NCBI GenBank assembly: GCA_902825945.1
Contig: CADECY010000011.1
Span: 68,132-132,131, forward strand
Direction: 5' to 3'
DNA length: 64,000 bases
Source: an uncultured Acidobacteriota bacterium
Lineage (GTDB): Bacteria; Acidobacteriota; Terriglobia; Bryobacterales; Bryobacteraceae
A program made the translations under genes and the position numbers. Numbering within the stretch: position 1 is the first letter of the stretch; every line of letters begins with the position of its first letter. Below, in pieces: positions 1-8,691 of the stretch. The notes beneath the pieces were generated by a model, which worked only from the letters and a program-made list of their open reading frames with translations, made no database searches and was not told where the DNA came from.

Positions 1-2
1 AC

Positions 3-611
3 GGCGTGAACGGATTCTTCAACGGCGGCAGCGACGGAGTCCAGAATTGGAACAATCTTCGCGCCGAGCGTGCCGTGTCGACCATCAATCTTCCGCATCG
101 CCTGGTGATCACACCGATGTGGGAAGTGCCTTCCGGCAAGTCTTGGAACCGGCTCACGCGGTCACTCCTCGGCGGATGGCAACTCGGCGGAATCTGGACG
201 ATCCAGAGCGGCGAGCCCATCAGCATCACGCAAAACGGCGTCGCGTTCGGCGGCAACCGCCCGAACGTGGCGGGTGATCCGAACGACAACACGGGCCAGA
301 GCATCGATCGCTGGTTCAATACGAACGCGTTCGCCTTGATTCCCGCGTTCACCTTCGGGAACGGTCCGCGGAATCTTCCGCGCACGCGTACCGACAGCTT
401 CTTCACCGTGGACGCTTCGGTGCTCAAGGATGTCGCGGTGATGGAGCGCGTGAAAGTGCAGCTTCGGGGCGAGGCGTTCAACCTCACCAACTCGCCGACG
501 TTCGGCAATCCGGGGACGAACCGTTCCGCGACGAACTTCGGAGTGGTGGCGGGCTACGCGACGAACTACGATCCGAGGCGGATTCAGTTGGCGCTGAAGG
601 TCATCTTTTGA
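3..611 (+). CDS. TonB-dependent receptor (Oar-like), C-terminal part
   Basis: This is the 3' end of an outer-membrane TonB-dependent receptor whose 5' part lies before the window; the frame is open to the first base. Known of the family: Oar/SusC-like barrels import oligomers or other large ligands across the outer membrane. Seen here: alternating beta-strand sequence, the late-barrel segment GGWQLGGIWTIQSGEPIS, the RVKVQLRGEAFNLTNSPTFGNP segment and a final strand ending in an aromatic residue (LALKVIF), all matching the C-termini of the complete receptors at 8692 and 16140. About 200 residues are visible. The ligand cannot be told. It is followed by an ECF sigma gene after 116 bases. Confidence 0.85.
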   Translation, partial: GVNGFFNGGSDGVQNWNNLRAERAVSTINLPHRLVITPMWEVPSGKSWNRLTRSLLGGWQLGGIWTIQSGEPISITQNGVAFGGNRPNVAGDPNDNTGQSIDRWFNTNAFALIPAFTFGNGPRNLPRTRTDSFFTVDASVLKDVAVMERVKVQLRGEAFNLTNSPTFGNPGTNRSATNFGVVAGYATNYDPRRIQLALKVIF

Positions 612-689
612 AGGAACACGAGCAAACGCCACCCCTTCGTGGCCTGTGCGCTCTCGAGCGCCAAGCCTCTGGAGCCCCACAACTTTTCT

Positions 690-718
690 CGTAACAAATT
701 CCGCGCTGCCCGATAGTA
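690..718 (+). promoter_or_regulatory. Possible ECF-type promoter of the sigma/anti-sigma pair
   Basis: Upstream of the sigma gene at 728 there is GTAACA, then about 16-17 bases, then CGATAGTA. This fits the general form of an ECF promoter (AAC-containing -35, CG-containing -10) and would allow autoregulation. Only one copy is visible, so the assignment is weak. Confidence 0.3.
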
Positions 719-727
719 GAGGGTGCG

Positions 728-1180
728 ATGACAATGAGCGAGATCTATCGCGAGCATGCACCGGCGGTCTTCCGGTGCCTGCGCGCGTGGACCGGCAGCG
801 ACACGCTGGCGGAGGATCTCACGGCGGAGACCTTCTACCGCGCGATTGTCGCCGATCAGCCGGTACGCGCGGCGACCGCGCGCGGTTACCTCGTCGCCAT
901 CGCACGGAACGAGTGGCGGAAGATGCTCGTCAAGCGCGGGCGCGAGCGTCCGCTCGAGGTGGATACGGCCGCTCCGGGCGAATCCGGCGAATCCCGTGCT
1001 GACCTGCAACGCGCCCTCGCCGCGCTTTCCGCGCTCCCTGAAGATTTGCGCGAGCCGCTGGTGCTTTACGCGGAAGGCGGACTCAGCTATGAGGAGATCG
1101 CGGCACAACTGAACATTACACTCGCGACGGTGAAGATTCGGATCTACCGCGCGAGGCAGAGATTGGAGAGCTATCGATGA
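728..1180 (+). CDS. RNA polymerase sigma factor, ECF (sigma-70) family
   Basis: A short sigma-70 factor of 150 residues, the normal size for the ECF group, which has only regions 2 and 4. Region 2 is at about residues 6-60 (AEDLTAETFYRAI and the WRKML segment). Region 4 is at about 95-148, with the helix-turn-helix YEEIAAQLNITLATVKIRIYRAR. ATG at 728 is preceded by GAGGGTGCG. Its stop overlaps the start of the next gene (ATGA), as expected for a sigma/anti-sigma pair. The genes it controls cannot be read from this window; the nearest candidates are the receptor upstream and the operon downstream on the other strand. Confidence 0.9.
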   Translation: MTMSEIYREHAPAVFRCLRAWTGSDTLAEDLTAETFYRAIVADQPVRAATARGYLVAIARNEWRKMLVKRGRERPLEVDTAAPGESGESRADLQRALAALSALPEDLREPLVLYAEGGLSYEEIAAQLNITLATVKIRIYRARQRLESYR

Positions 1181-1566
1181 CACTACATCCCGACATTCTC
1201 ACCGATCTGGTGATCCTCTATCACGCTGGAGAAGCATCGCAAGCTTCGCGCGCGTTGCTCGAAGCAGAAGCCGCTCGGAATCCGCAACTCGCGGCCGCGC
1301 TTTCCGCACGGCCGGGAACCGGCGCGCAGGCGTTGCCGGGGAATCCCGCGCCCGACGAACGAAAGGTATTTCGCAAAGTCCGGACCCGCTATCAGGTGAT
1401 TGCCGTCGCTGCCGTCTGGACATTCGTCCTGTTGATGCTCGCTTTGTTACCGCAGCGCACCACCTCTACGCCATTGATTATCGCGCTTCTTCCGTTTCTG
1501 TTGTTGATTACGCTGTTCGCCGCGGCGGTGGGGGTGCTGTATTTCTTCTTCCGCGGGCTTCGGTGA
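1177..1566 (+). CDS. Small membrane protein, probable anti-sigma factor
   Basis: 129 residues: a cytoplasmic N-terminal part of about 70 residues with helical, alanine-rich sequence, then two membrane segments at about 73-92 and 98-125. There is no HxxxCxxC zinc motif, so it is not a classical zinc anti-sigma factor. The role is inferred from the 4-base ATGA overlap with the ECF sigma gene and from the topology. The N-terminus (HPDILTDLVILYHAGEAS) resembles the short start of other anti-sigma proteins. Function is not proven by sequence. Confidence 0.6.
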   Translation: MTLHPDILTDLVILYHAGEASQASRALLEAEAARNPQLAAALSARPGTGAQALPGNPAPDERKVFRKVRTRYQVIAVAAVWTFVLLMLALLPQRTTSTPLIIALLPFLLLITLFAAAVGVLYFFFRGLR

Positions 1567-1573
1567 TGCCGCT

Positions 1574-2794
1574 TCAGGCGGGCTCTCGCACCAGCCAGAT
1601 CGCCAGGATTCCGAATCCGTAGATCATCGAGCAAATCGTGCCGACACGCGAATAGTCCCCGCCGAGCGCGCCGAAGAGCATGCCGGCACCGAGCACCCCG
1701 GCGGCGGTTCCGAAACGGCCGGAGTTGTAGGCGAGTCCGCTGCCGGTGGATCGCACGTGCACCGGAAACAGCGACGGCAGATAGTAGGCGAGCCAGCCGA
1801 AAAACGTCGTTCCGATCACTCCTTGCGTGAAGACCACGGCGGGAAATCCGGGCCGCAGCGGCGCGGTGAACTGGAACATCGAAACTGTCGTCACGAGCGC
1901 GCCCGCGCTGATCAGAAGATAGCTGCGGCGCGCGCCGAGCCATGCCGCGAGTTGCGATCCGCTCATCGCGCCGATGGTCGCGCCGATCGCCCACCAGGAT
2001 TGTGTCGAGGCCTTGTACTGCGCGTTTGCCGCGCCCGCCACCGCGTCGGACCATGGGATCATCCACTTGCTCGCCGACCAGCCGCCCATCATCGGAATCG
2101 CGCTGACCGCGATCGCGGCGAGCGTCGTGCGGATCAACGCCGGCTGGAAGAGTTCGCGCAAAGGCGGAGCCGGTTTGCGCCCCTTGGATCGCGATGCGAG
2201 CCATTCGGGCGATTCCGGGAGCGCCACGAGAATCACGATGCCGAGCAGCGCGGGCGCACCGGAGATGGTGAAGATCCAGCGCCAGGAATCGGGCGTGATC
2301 GGCCAGATGCGCGCCAACTGAGAAAGCGTGAGGATACCCGTGTTGAGACCGGCCATCATGACGCCGGAGACGACGGGTTTCGAAGCCTTGGGCCAGCATT
2401 CGGCGACGAGCGCGATTCCGTTCGGCCACATTCCGCCGACTCCGAGTCCGACCAGGAATCGCAGTACGAGCATCTGTTCCTGCGTTTGCGCCCATGCTCC
2501 CATGGCCGCGAATCCGGAATAGACGAGAATGCTCCAGCCCATCGCACGCGTGCGCCCGATACGATCGCCGATATCGCCGAGCGTGATGCCGCCAATCGCC
2601 GCTCCGAGCATGAGCGCGGCAGTGAATCGCGCGAACCAGTCGCCGCCGAGAGCCGGAGTGAACGCATCACCGAGCAGATTCTTCGACACCGACAAAGAAG
2701 CCAGGGGCATGAGCCCGAGTTCGACTCCGTCGAACAGGAGTCCTAGGAACGAGGCCACCAGCACCGCGATCCGGGCACGAGGGGAAAGGGTCAA
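1574..2794 (-). CDS. MFS transporter
   Basis: About 406 residues with 12 predicted membrane segments. The loop 2-3 motif GDIGDRIGRTRAMGWS and the PESPEWLA segment after helix 6 are typical of the major facilitator superfamily (metabolite:H+ symporter / sugar-porter-like clade). I chose TTG at 2794: its TTGA overlaps the stop of the isomerase gene, and AGGA lies five bases upstream. Longer starts would run deep into the isomerase gene. It is last in a five-gene operon, so it probably imports the product made by the exported enzymes encoded before it. The substrate is unknown. Confidence 0.87.
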   Translation of the reverse strand: MTLSPRARIAVLVASFLGLLFDGVELGLMPLASLSVSKNLLGDAFTPALGGDWFARFTAALMLGAAIGGITLGDIGDRIGRTRAMGWSILVYSGFAAMGAWAQTQEQMLVLRFLVGLGVGGMWPNGIALVAECWPKASKPVVSGVMMAGLNTGILTLSQLARIWPITPDSWRWIFTISGAPALLGIVILVALPESPEWLASRSKGRKPAPPLRELFQPALIRTTLAAIAVSAIPMMGGWSASKWMIPWSDAVAGAANAQYKASTQSWWAIGATIGAMSGSQLAAWLGARRSYLLISAGALVTTVSMFQFTAPLRPGFPAVVFTQGVIGTTFFGWLAYYLPSLFPVHVRSTGSGLAYNSGRFGTAAGVLGAGMLFGALGGDYSRVGTICSMIYGFGILAIWLVREPA

Positions 2795-3669
2795 ACGAGT
2801 CCTGCTTCCAGTTTGCGGAGGAACTCGATCGACCGGCGCGCGACGGTTTCGCCGTCCGGCTTGAAGTCGAACACCTCCACCGACAGCCATCCACGATAGC
2901 GCGTGTCCTTCAATGCGCGCAGGATGTTCTGGAAGGGAAAGTCCGCCGCGCCTGGATAGCGGCCGTCCATTTCGTTCAAATGGACGTGGCCGAGATGCTC
3001 GCGATACTGTTCGATCAGCTCAGCGTGCGGCCGTTTTTCCGCCGGCGTGTTGTGGGTGTCGAACATCGTTCGTATCGCCGGATTGTTCACCGCGCGGACC
3101 ACCGTCATCGCCTCTTCAAGAGAATTGATCACGTTGCACAGGTGCGGCGCGAGGGGCTCGATGAGGATCGACACTCCGCGCGATTTGGCGCGGGGCGCCG
3201 CCGCGTTCAATCCGTCGACCAGGCGCTTGACCGCATCCGCCGGTGTCGAACCGTTGACGGCATTCCGTTGCCGGCTCGACCCGAACACCATCACGGGTCT
3301 TTCGCCGAGGTCGGCCGCGAGATCGATCACGCGATGGAAGTAATCCCAGCTCTTCGCGCGAAGCGCTGCGTCCGGTGTCGTCAGATGCAAGCCCGCGGGT
3401 GCCTTCAGGATATTGTGGATGCCCACGTATCGCACGCCCGCTTGCTTCATCGCATCGCGCGCGGACTTGCGTTCAGCCGGAGAGAGAGCGGCCGGATCGG
3501 CGCCCAAGTGCGCTGGCTCGACCTCGACCCCCGCATATCCGCACCGCTTCGCCGCGCGGCAAGCATCGGCGAAGTTCATACCGGCGAACGTCTCGCTGCA
3601 GATCGCCCAGCGGAAGTGCGATCGTTGCGCGGCCGCCATCGCCATCATCATCGAGCGCCGGGTGAGCAT
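2791..3669 (-). CDS. Sugar phosphate isomerase/epimerase-like TIM-barrel protein, possibly exported
   Basis: 292 residues of the xylose-isomerase-like TIM-barrel family (AP_endonuc_2 fold). Probable metal ligands are visible: Glu in ILIEPL, Asp/His in MFDTHN, His/Glu in HVHLNEMDG and Glu in SVEVFDF. The layout is like hydroxypyruvate isomerase or tagatose epimerase. The N-terminus MLTRRSMMMAMAAA has a twin arginine and a short hydrophobic stretch, so export by Tat is possible, although the leader is short. It starts one base after the amidohydrolase stop and overlaps the transporter start. The substrate is not predictable. Confidence 0.83.
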   Translation of the reverse strand: MLTRRSMMMAMAAAQRSHFRWAICSETFAGMNFADACRAAKRCGYAGVEVEPAHLGADPAALSPAERKSARDAMKQAGVRYVGIHNILKAPAGLHLTTPDAALRAKSWDYFHRVIDLAADLGERPVMVFGSSRQRNAVNGSTPADAVKRLVDGLNAAAPRAKSRGVSILIEPLAPHLCNVINSLEEAMTVVRAVNNPAIRTMFDTHNTPAEKRPHAELIEQYREHLGHVHLNEMDGRYPGAADFPFQNILRALKDTRYRGWLSVEVFDFKPDGETVARRSIEFLRKLEAGLV

Positions 3670-3670
3670 C

Positions 3671-4708
3671 TCAGAGATTGAAGAGGCGCTTGGCGTTCGA
3701 GGAGAAGATCTTCACCTCGTCCGCCGCGGGCAAGTTCATCTTCTTTACTTCGCCAGCGATCAGTTCCGGATCGACCCACGGGTGATCGCTCGAATAGATG
3801 AGACGATCGGGGCCAACGAAGTCGTATCCGTATTTGATCGCCATCGCCAGCGGCGATACGGTATCGAGCCAGATGTTGCGCAGGTAGTCGCTCGGTGGAC
3901 GCTTGATGTTCTCGGCGCCGCGCTTCAACACCATCGTCTGATGGTCGATGCGGCCGATCAGGTAGGGCAGCGCACCACCGACATGCGGGCAGACGAGCTT
4001 CAGGTTTGGATGCTTTTCGAGAATGCCCGCGAGCACGATGCGGCCGAGCGCGATCGTGGTGTCGAACATGAGCCCGAGCCCGCCAGTCATCTCGCGACCC
4101 TTCGTTGCCTCGTAGGTCATCGGATACGCAGGATGCAGCAGCAACGGGACTCCGCGCCGCTCGGCCTCGGCGAACAAGGGGCGGAATTCGTCCTCATCCG
4201 GGAAACGCCCGTCGAGATTGGAGTAGAGCAGAATGCCCTTCATTCCGAGCTTGGTGACGCAGCGCTCGAATTCGGCAAGCATCGCATCGGTGGAATTGAA
4301 CGGGAGTGTCGCGAGACCGAAGAAGCGCTTCGGATGCCGCCGCACGACATCGGCGATGAAGTCGTTTAACAATCGCGCCATCGCGGGCGAATCTTTGCCG
4401 AACAATTCGGGACCGGGATCGTTGATCGAAATCGCGGTCATCGCGATTCCGGCTTTGTCCATTGCCGCGATCTTTGCATCGACATCGGTGTGCGTGGGCA
4501 TCAGCTTGCGATGCCACTGGCCGACGACGACGAAACGGTCAGCTCCCTTCTTGTAGACGTAGGGTGCGTCCTTGCGCTTTTCGAGCAGAGCGAGGAACTC
4601 GGAGGAGAACAAGTGGCTTTGGCAATCGATCTTCATCGAGCTCCCCTGCGCGGCGGCAGTCGCGGCGGCAGCGCTCGTCGCGGCGAGGAACCGGCGTCGT
4701 GTTTTCAT
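3671..4708 (-). CDS. Amidohydrolase, ACMSD-like (Amidohydro_2), with Tat leader
   Basis: 345 residues. The leader MKTRRRFLAATSAAAATAAA is a twin-arginine signal. The rest fits the aminocarboxymuconate-semialdehyde decarboxylase-like group, which decarboxylates or hydrates carboxylated substrates at a metal site. Visible site elements are LLLHPAYP, CPHVGGALPY and YSSDHPWVDPE. The usual first HxH is QSH (IDCQSHLF, residues 27-34), so one metal ligand is missing or replaced. I chose ATG 4708 because it forms an ATGA overlap with the DUF1501 gene and starts the Tat leader; an upstream extension would lie within DUF1501. In context it is an exported catabolic step. Confidence 0.82.
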   Translation of the reverse strand: MKTRRRFLAATSAAAATAAAQGSSMKIDCQSHLFSSEFLALLEKRKDAPYVYKKGADRFVVVGQWHRKLMPTHTDVDAKIAAMDKAGIAMTAISINDPGPELFGKDSPAMARLLNDFIADVVRRHPKRFFGLATLPFNSTDAMLAEFERCVTKLGMKGILLYSNLDGRFPDEDEFRPLFAEAERRGVPLLLHPAYPMTYEATKGREMTGGLGLMFDTTIALGRIVLAGILEKHPNLKLVCPHVGGALPYLIGRIDHQTMVLKRGAENIKRPPSDYLRNIWLDTVSPLAMAIKYGYDFVGPDRLIYSSDHPWVDPELIAGEVKKMNLPAADEVKIFSSNAKRLFNL

Positions 4709-6108
4709 GCGAGCATCTTTCTTACCACATTGCCGCCCACATCCGTCAAGCGGAAGTCGCGGCCCGCGTGGCGATGGGTGAGCCGGGTGTGATCCATTCC
4801 GAGGCAATTCAGGATCGTCGCCTGCAGGTCATGTATGTGGACACGATCCTCGGCCGTATTCAAACAAAGCTCGTCACTCTTGCCGATCACCTGCCCGCCC
4901 TTGATACCGCCGCCCGCGAGCCACACGCTGAAGCAGTTCGGGTGATGATCGCGGCCCGGATCTTCGTCGACACGTTCGAGCTGCCCCATTGGCGTGCGCC
5001 CGAATTCGCCCGCCCAAACGATCAGCGTCGAGTCGAGCAGTCCTCGCTGCTTCAAATCCTTGATCAGGGCGCCGATCGGCTGGTCGGTGATGTCGCAGTT
5101 CTTCTTCAGCTTCTTGTTCAGTTCCTGGTGGTCGTCCCAACTGGCGTGCGCCAGCATCACGAACCGCACGCCCTGCTCCACCATCCGGCGCGCGAGCAGG
5201 CAATTCACGGCGTACGGATTCATGGGCTCTTTGCCCACGCCGTAGGATTCGAGTGTCGCCTTGCTCTCCTTCGAGAAGTCGAGCAGCCCGGGCGCTGCCA
5301 TTTGCATGCGGAACGCAAGCTCGTAGGAGTGGATGCGGGAGGCGATCGCGGCGTCGCCCGTTTCCTCCCGGTGCTCATCATTCAACTTGCGAATCGCATC
5401 CAACCGGGCGCGCTGCGACTCGCGATTGATTCCAGGCGGATTCGGAAGGTAGAGAATCGGCTCGCCGCTGTTCCGGAACACGACTCCCTGATAGGTGGAA
5501 GGAAGAAATCCGCTCGCCCAGTTCATCGATCCGCCGCTGGTACCGCGACCGGAACTCAGGACGACGAACGCCGGCAAGTCAGCGGACTCGGTTCCGAGCC
5601 CGTAGGAGACCCAGGCTCCGGCAGTCGGGCGCCCGAATTGCGTCGAACCCGTGAACAGTAGCGACTGTCCGGGGTGGTGGTTGAATGCTTCACTGAAAGT
5701 CGAGCGAACGAGACAGATGTCGTCGGCGCAGGAGGCGATGTTCGGAATGTAGTCCGAAAACTCGGTGCCCGATTGGCCGTGGGGCCGAAACGTGCGATCG
5801 CTGCCGAGCACCTTCGCGTCCGGTTTGACGAAGACGAAGTTCAGATGCTTCGTCATCGACTCGGGTAACGGACTGCCGTGCCACTTCTTCAACGCGGGCT
5901 TGGGATCGTAGAGATCGATCTGGCTCGGTCCACCTTCCTGGAACAGAAAAATGACGTGCTTCGCCTTGGCGTCGAAGTGCGGCTTGCGCGGCGCCAGCGG
6001 ATTCGCCGGTTCGGCGCCCATGAGGTGGGAAAGGGCCGCGGTTCCGATTCCGCCAATGCAGTTACGAAGAAATGCGCGGCGAGTCTCCGCCGCAATCCGG
6101 TCGATCAT
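4705..6108 (-). CDS. DUF1501 domain protein with Tat leader
   Basis: About 467 residues. Known of the family: DUF1501 belongs to the alkaline phosphatase/sulfatase clan and is abundant in planctomycetes and acidobacteria, nearly always next to a PSD1 cytochrome protein; its reaction is not established. Seen here: Tat leader (TRRAFLRNCIGGIG), HVIFLFQEGGPSQIDLYDPKP at about 50-70, GAWVSYGLG, MLAHASWDDH, and WAGEFGRTPMGQ near the C-terminus with the HHPNCFS metal-site-like segment. ATG 6108 lies one base after the PSD1 stop; earlier starts would fall inside PSD1. It is translationally coupled to the amidohydrolase. Confidence 0.88.
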   Translation of the reverse strand: MIDRIAAETRRAFLRNCIGGIGTAALSHLMGAEPANPLAPRKPHFDAKAKHVIFLFQEGGPSQIDLYDPKPALKKWHGSPLPESMTKHLNFVFVKPDAKVLGSDRTFRPHGQSGTEFSDYIPNIASCADDICLVRSTFSEAFNHHPGQSLLFTGSTQFGRPTAGAWVSYGLGTESADLPAFVVLSSGRGTSGGSMNWASGFLPSTYQGVVFRNSGEPILYLPNPPGINRESQRARLDAIRKLNDEHREETGDAAIASRIHSYELAFRMQMAAPGLLDFSKESKATLESYGVGKEPMNPYAVNCLLARRMVEQGVRFVMLAHASWDDHQELNKKLKKNCDITDQPIGALIKDLKQRGLLDSTLIVWAGEFGRTPMGQLERVDEDPGRDHHPNCFSVWLAGGGIKGGQVIGKSDELCLNTAEDRVHIHDLQATILNCLGMDHTRLTHRHAGRDFRLTDVGGNVVRKMLA

Positions 6109-6109
6109 G

Positions 6110-8620
6110 TCATTCCCTCGTGATGAACTCGTCGAGATTGAGGAGCACGCTCGCGACACCGGTCCACGCGGCTGCCTCCACGCGGCTCACGCCGGGCAAC
6201 TCGAGCGGGCTCCACAGTTCCGCCGCGGCCGTGTCCTTTTCGAAAATCCCCGTTTGCTGGCGATAGTATTGCGCCAGCGTCTCGCGTTCGCTTCGGGAAG
6301 GCGGCCGATGCGCGCAGATTTCGAACGCGTGCCGGATGCGCCCATCGAGGTCCGCGTCCGGCGCTTCCCGCAGGACCCGGGCGGACAATGCGCGCGCCGC
6401 TTCCACGAACACCGGATCGTTCAGCAGGTTCAACGCCTGCAGCGGAGTGTTGGAACGATCACGCTTGCACGCGGCAACGTTGGCATCCGGCGCATCGAAC
6501 AGCATCAACTGCGGATACGGAACGGTGCGTTGAAAGTGGATATAGAGGCCGCGCCGGTATCGATCGCGGCCCGGACTCTCGTTCCACTTCACCGAATTGC
6601 CGTAGGCGAGCTCCGCGACCCCCTTGGGTTGTGGCGGCCGCACGCTCTTGCCGCCGATCGCGGGATACAGCAGCTCCGATACGGACAACGCCGAATCGCG
6701 AACCAACTCTGCAGGAAGGCGCAAACGCGACTGCCGCGCGAGCAACCGGTTGTCGGGATCGCGCTGCTCGAGTTCCGGCCGCGTCTGCGAACTCTGGCGA
6801 TAGGCAGCGGAGGTGACGATGAAGCGATGCAAGTCTTTCACCTTCCAGCCGGAGTCGACGAAGCGCGCGGCGAGATAGTCGAGCAGTTCCGGATGCGAGG
6901 GCCTTTCGCCCTGCGTGCCGAAGTCCTCGGAAGTTCGCACGATTCCACGGCCGAAGTACTCCTGCCACACCCGATTCACCGCGACCCGCGCCACGAGCGG
7001 ATTCTCACGCGCGACCAGCCAGCGAGCCAGTGCCAGGCGATTCCGCTCCGCGCCATTCGGAAGCGGCGGCAGGAATCCGGGGACGCCTTCGACAACCTCG
7101 GCGCCATTCTTGCGATAGTCGCCGCGCACATGGACGAACGTCTTTCGGCGCATTGCGGCAGGTCGTTCGGCGATGGTTTGGGCTTCGGTGAGCGCGGGGA
7201 AGTTGGCGGCCAGTTCGTTCAACTGCTTGCGCAGTTCGGGGAACTTCAGTTCCTTCCAGAGTTCCTTGCTGATGACGCGATGATAGTTGATCACGAAGTG
7301 ATCGGCCATCGAGTCCGCCTGCTTTTCGGTACGCCGGGCATCGGGAATGTCGATGATCGTGTCGGAGTTGTCGAGGTATTTCTGGAGCGCGTCGTAGGCG
7401 TGATCCCAATCAGTCCACTTGCCCGGATTCGCACGGGCCTCTTTCATCTTGGCTTCCCACCCGGGCTGCAATTCGGGGACGCGATACTTTTCGAGAAGTT
7501 CTCGGCGCTTGGCTCGATACTCCGGCACCGCCGCCAGGTACGGCCCCATTTCGCCTTGCATCGGCGCATCGATATTGACTTCGTCCGCGTTATTGAAGAA
7601 GGCGTAGAGCTGATAGAACTCGCGCTGGGTGACGGGATCGTACTTGTGATCGTGGCATTGCGCGCAGCCCATCGTGAGTCCGAGCCATACGGTACCGGCA
7701 GTGGCCGCACGATCCTTCACGGCCTCCGTGCGGAACTGCTCGATGTTGATCCCGCCTTCCCGATTGGTGAGCGTGTTGCGATGGAATCCGGTGGCGGCCC
7801 TCTGCTCTGGCGTTGCGTTGGGCAGAAGATCTCCGGCAATCTGCTCGATCGTGAAGCGATCGAACGGCATGTCGTTGTTCAGCGCTTCGATCACCCATTG
7901 CCGGTATCGCCACGCGTGCGGACGCACGTAGTCCTTCTCGTACCCGTCGCTATCGGCATAACGCGCGAGATCGAGCCACGGGCGTGCCCACCTCTCGCCA
8001 AAGTGCGGCGATTCGAGCAGCGATCCGACGAGACGCTCATAGGCATCGGGCCGGTTGTCGGCGAGGAATTCCGCCACTTGACCTGGACTCGGAGGGAGCC
8101 CAGTGAGGTCGAGGCTCACCCGGCGGATCAGGGTCCGCTTAGCCGCTTCGACCGACGGCGTAATGCTCTCGCGTTCCAACCGAGCGAGGATGAAGCGGTC
8201 GATTTCGTTTCGTACCCACGCCTCGTTCCGGACGATCGGCGGTTTCGGCCGCGCGACCGGCTGGAACGACCAGTGTTTCGGCGCTTCGGCCGCGGCGCCA
8301 GTGGGAGCGGTCCACGCGGCGCCCGCGTCGATCCAATCGCGAATCGTCTTGATTTCCGCGGCGGTCAAGCGCGGACCCGAGGGCGGCATCACGTTCTTAC
8401 CGCGCCCCTCGATCATCGAGACCAGCTTGCTCTCCGCGCTCGAACCCGGCTTGATCACGCGCAGTGCCGCTTCGCGCGAGTCGAGCCTCAAGTTCGCCAT
8501 CTGAGTCTTCGCGCCGTGGCAAACGAAGCAGCGCTTTTCGAGAACGGGAACGCCGCTGGCGAAAACAGCGCCGCCGAGCAGCCCAGCCATTACCAGGGTT
8601 TTCATGAAGGACGTTCTCAT
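6110..8620 (-). CDS. PSD1 / DUF1549-DUF1553 protein with cytochrome c domain
   Basis: 836 residues. Signal peptide, then a planctomycete-type cytochrome c domain with heme motif CFVCH (residues 31-35) and axial-Met candidate in MPPSG (about 78). DUF1549 follows (HWSFQPV to the family-typical CAQCHDHKYDP), then DUF1553 (NRVWQEYFGRGIV, SHPELLDYLA, SAAYRQSS, SNTPLQALNLLNDP). The heme suggests an extracytoplasmic redox or electron-transfer role with its DUF1501 partner; the substrate is unknown. ATG 8620 has GGAG just upstream. First gene of the leftward five-gene operon, divergent from the receptor at 8692. Confidence 0.9.
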   Translation of the reverse strand: MRTSFMKTLVMAGLLGGAVFASGVPVLEKRCFVCHGAKTQMANLRLDSREAALRVIKPGSSAESKLVSMIEGRGKNVMPPSGPRLTAAEIKTIRDWIDAGAAWTAPTGAAAEAPKHWSFQPVARPKPPIVRNEAWVRNEIDRFILARLERESITPSVEAAKRTLIRRVSLDLTGLPPSPGQVAEFLADNRPDAYERLVGSLLESPHFGERWARPWLDLARYADSDGYEKDYVRPHAWRYRQWVIEALNNDMPFDRFTIEQIAGDLLPNATPEQRAATGFHRNTLTNREGGINIEQFRTEAVKDRAATAGTVWLGLTMGCAQCHDHKYDPVTQREFYQLYAFFNNADEVNIDAPMQGEMGPYLAAVPEYRAKRRELLEKYRVPELQPGWEAKMKEARANPGKWTDWDHAYDALQKYLDNSDTIIDIPDARRTEKQADSMADHFVINYHRVISKELWKELKFPELRKQLNELAANFPALTEAQTIAERPAAMRRKTFVHVRGDYRKNGAEVVEGVPGFLPPLPNGAERNRLALARWLVARENPLVARVAVNRVWQEYFGRGIVRTSEDFGTQGERPSHPELLDYLAARFVDSGWKVKDLHRFIVTSAAYRQSSQTRPELEQRDPDNRLLARQSRLRLPAELVRDSALSVSELLYPAIGGKSVRPPQPKGVAELAYGNSVKWNESPGRDRYRRGLYIHFQRTVPYPQLMLFDAPDANVAACKRDRSNTPLQALNLLNDPVFVEAARALSARVLREAPDADLDGRIRHAFEICAHRPPSRSERETLAQYYRQQTGIFEKDTAAAELWSPLELPGVSRVEAAAWTGVASVLLNLDEFITRE

Positions 8621-8629
8621 TATCTCCGC

Positions 8630-8659
8630 TTCACGCGCGGCATGGGGTGGCGATATAAT
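8630..8659 (+). promoter_or_regulatory. Sigma-70-like promoter of the TonB receptor
   Basis: A perfect TATAAT lies at 8654-8659, with TTCACG 18 bases upstream. Transcription would begin near 8666, about 26 bases before the receptor ATG, which has an AGGGGGT ribosome site. It is the strongest -10 box in the 71-base divergent gap, and the opposite operon must also start within or beside it. Confidence 0.5.
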
Positions 8660-8691
8660 GCCTCGCGTACCGGAACATCAGGGGGTAGCTG

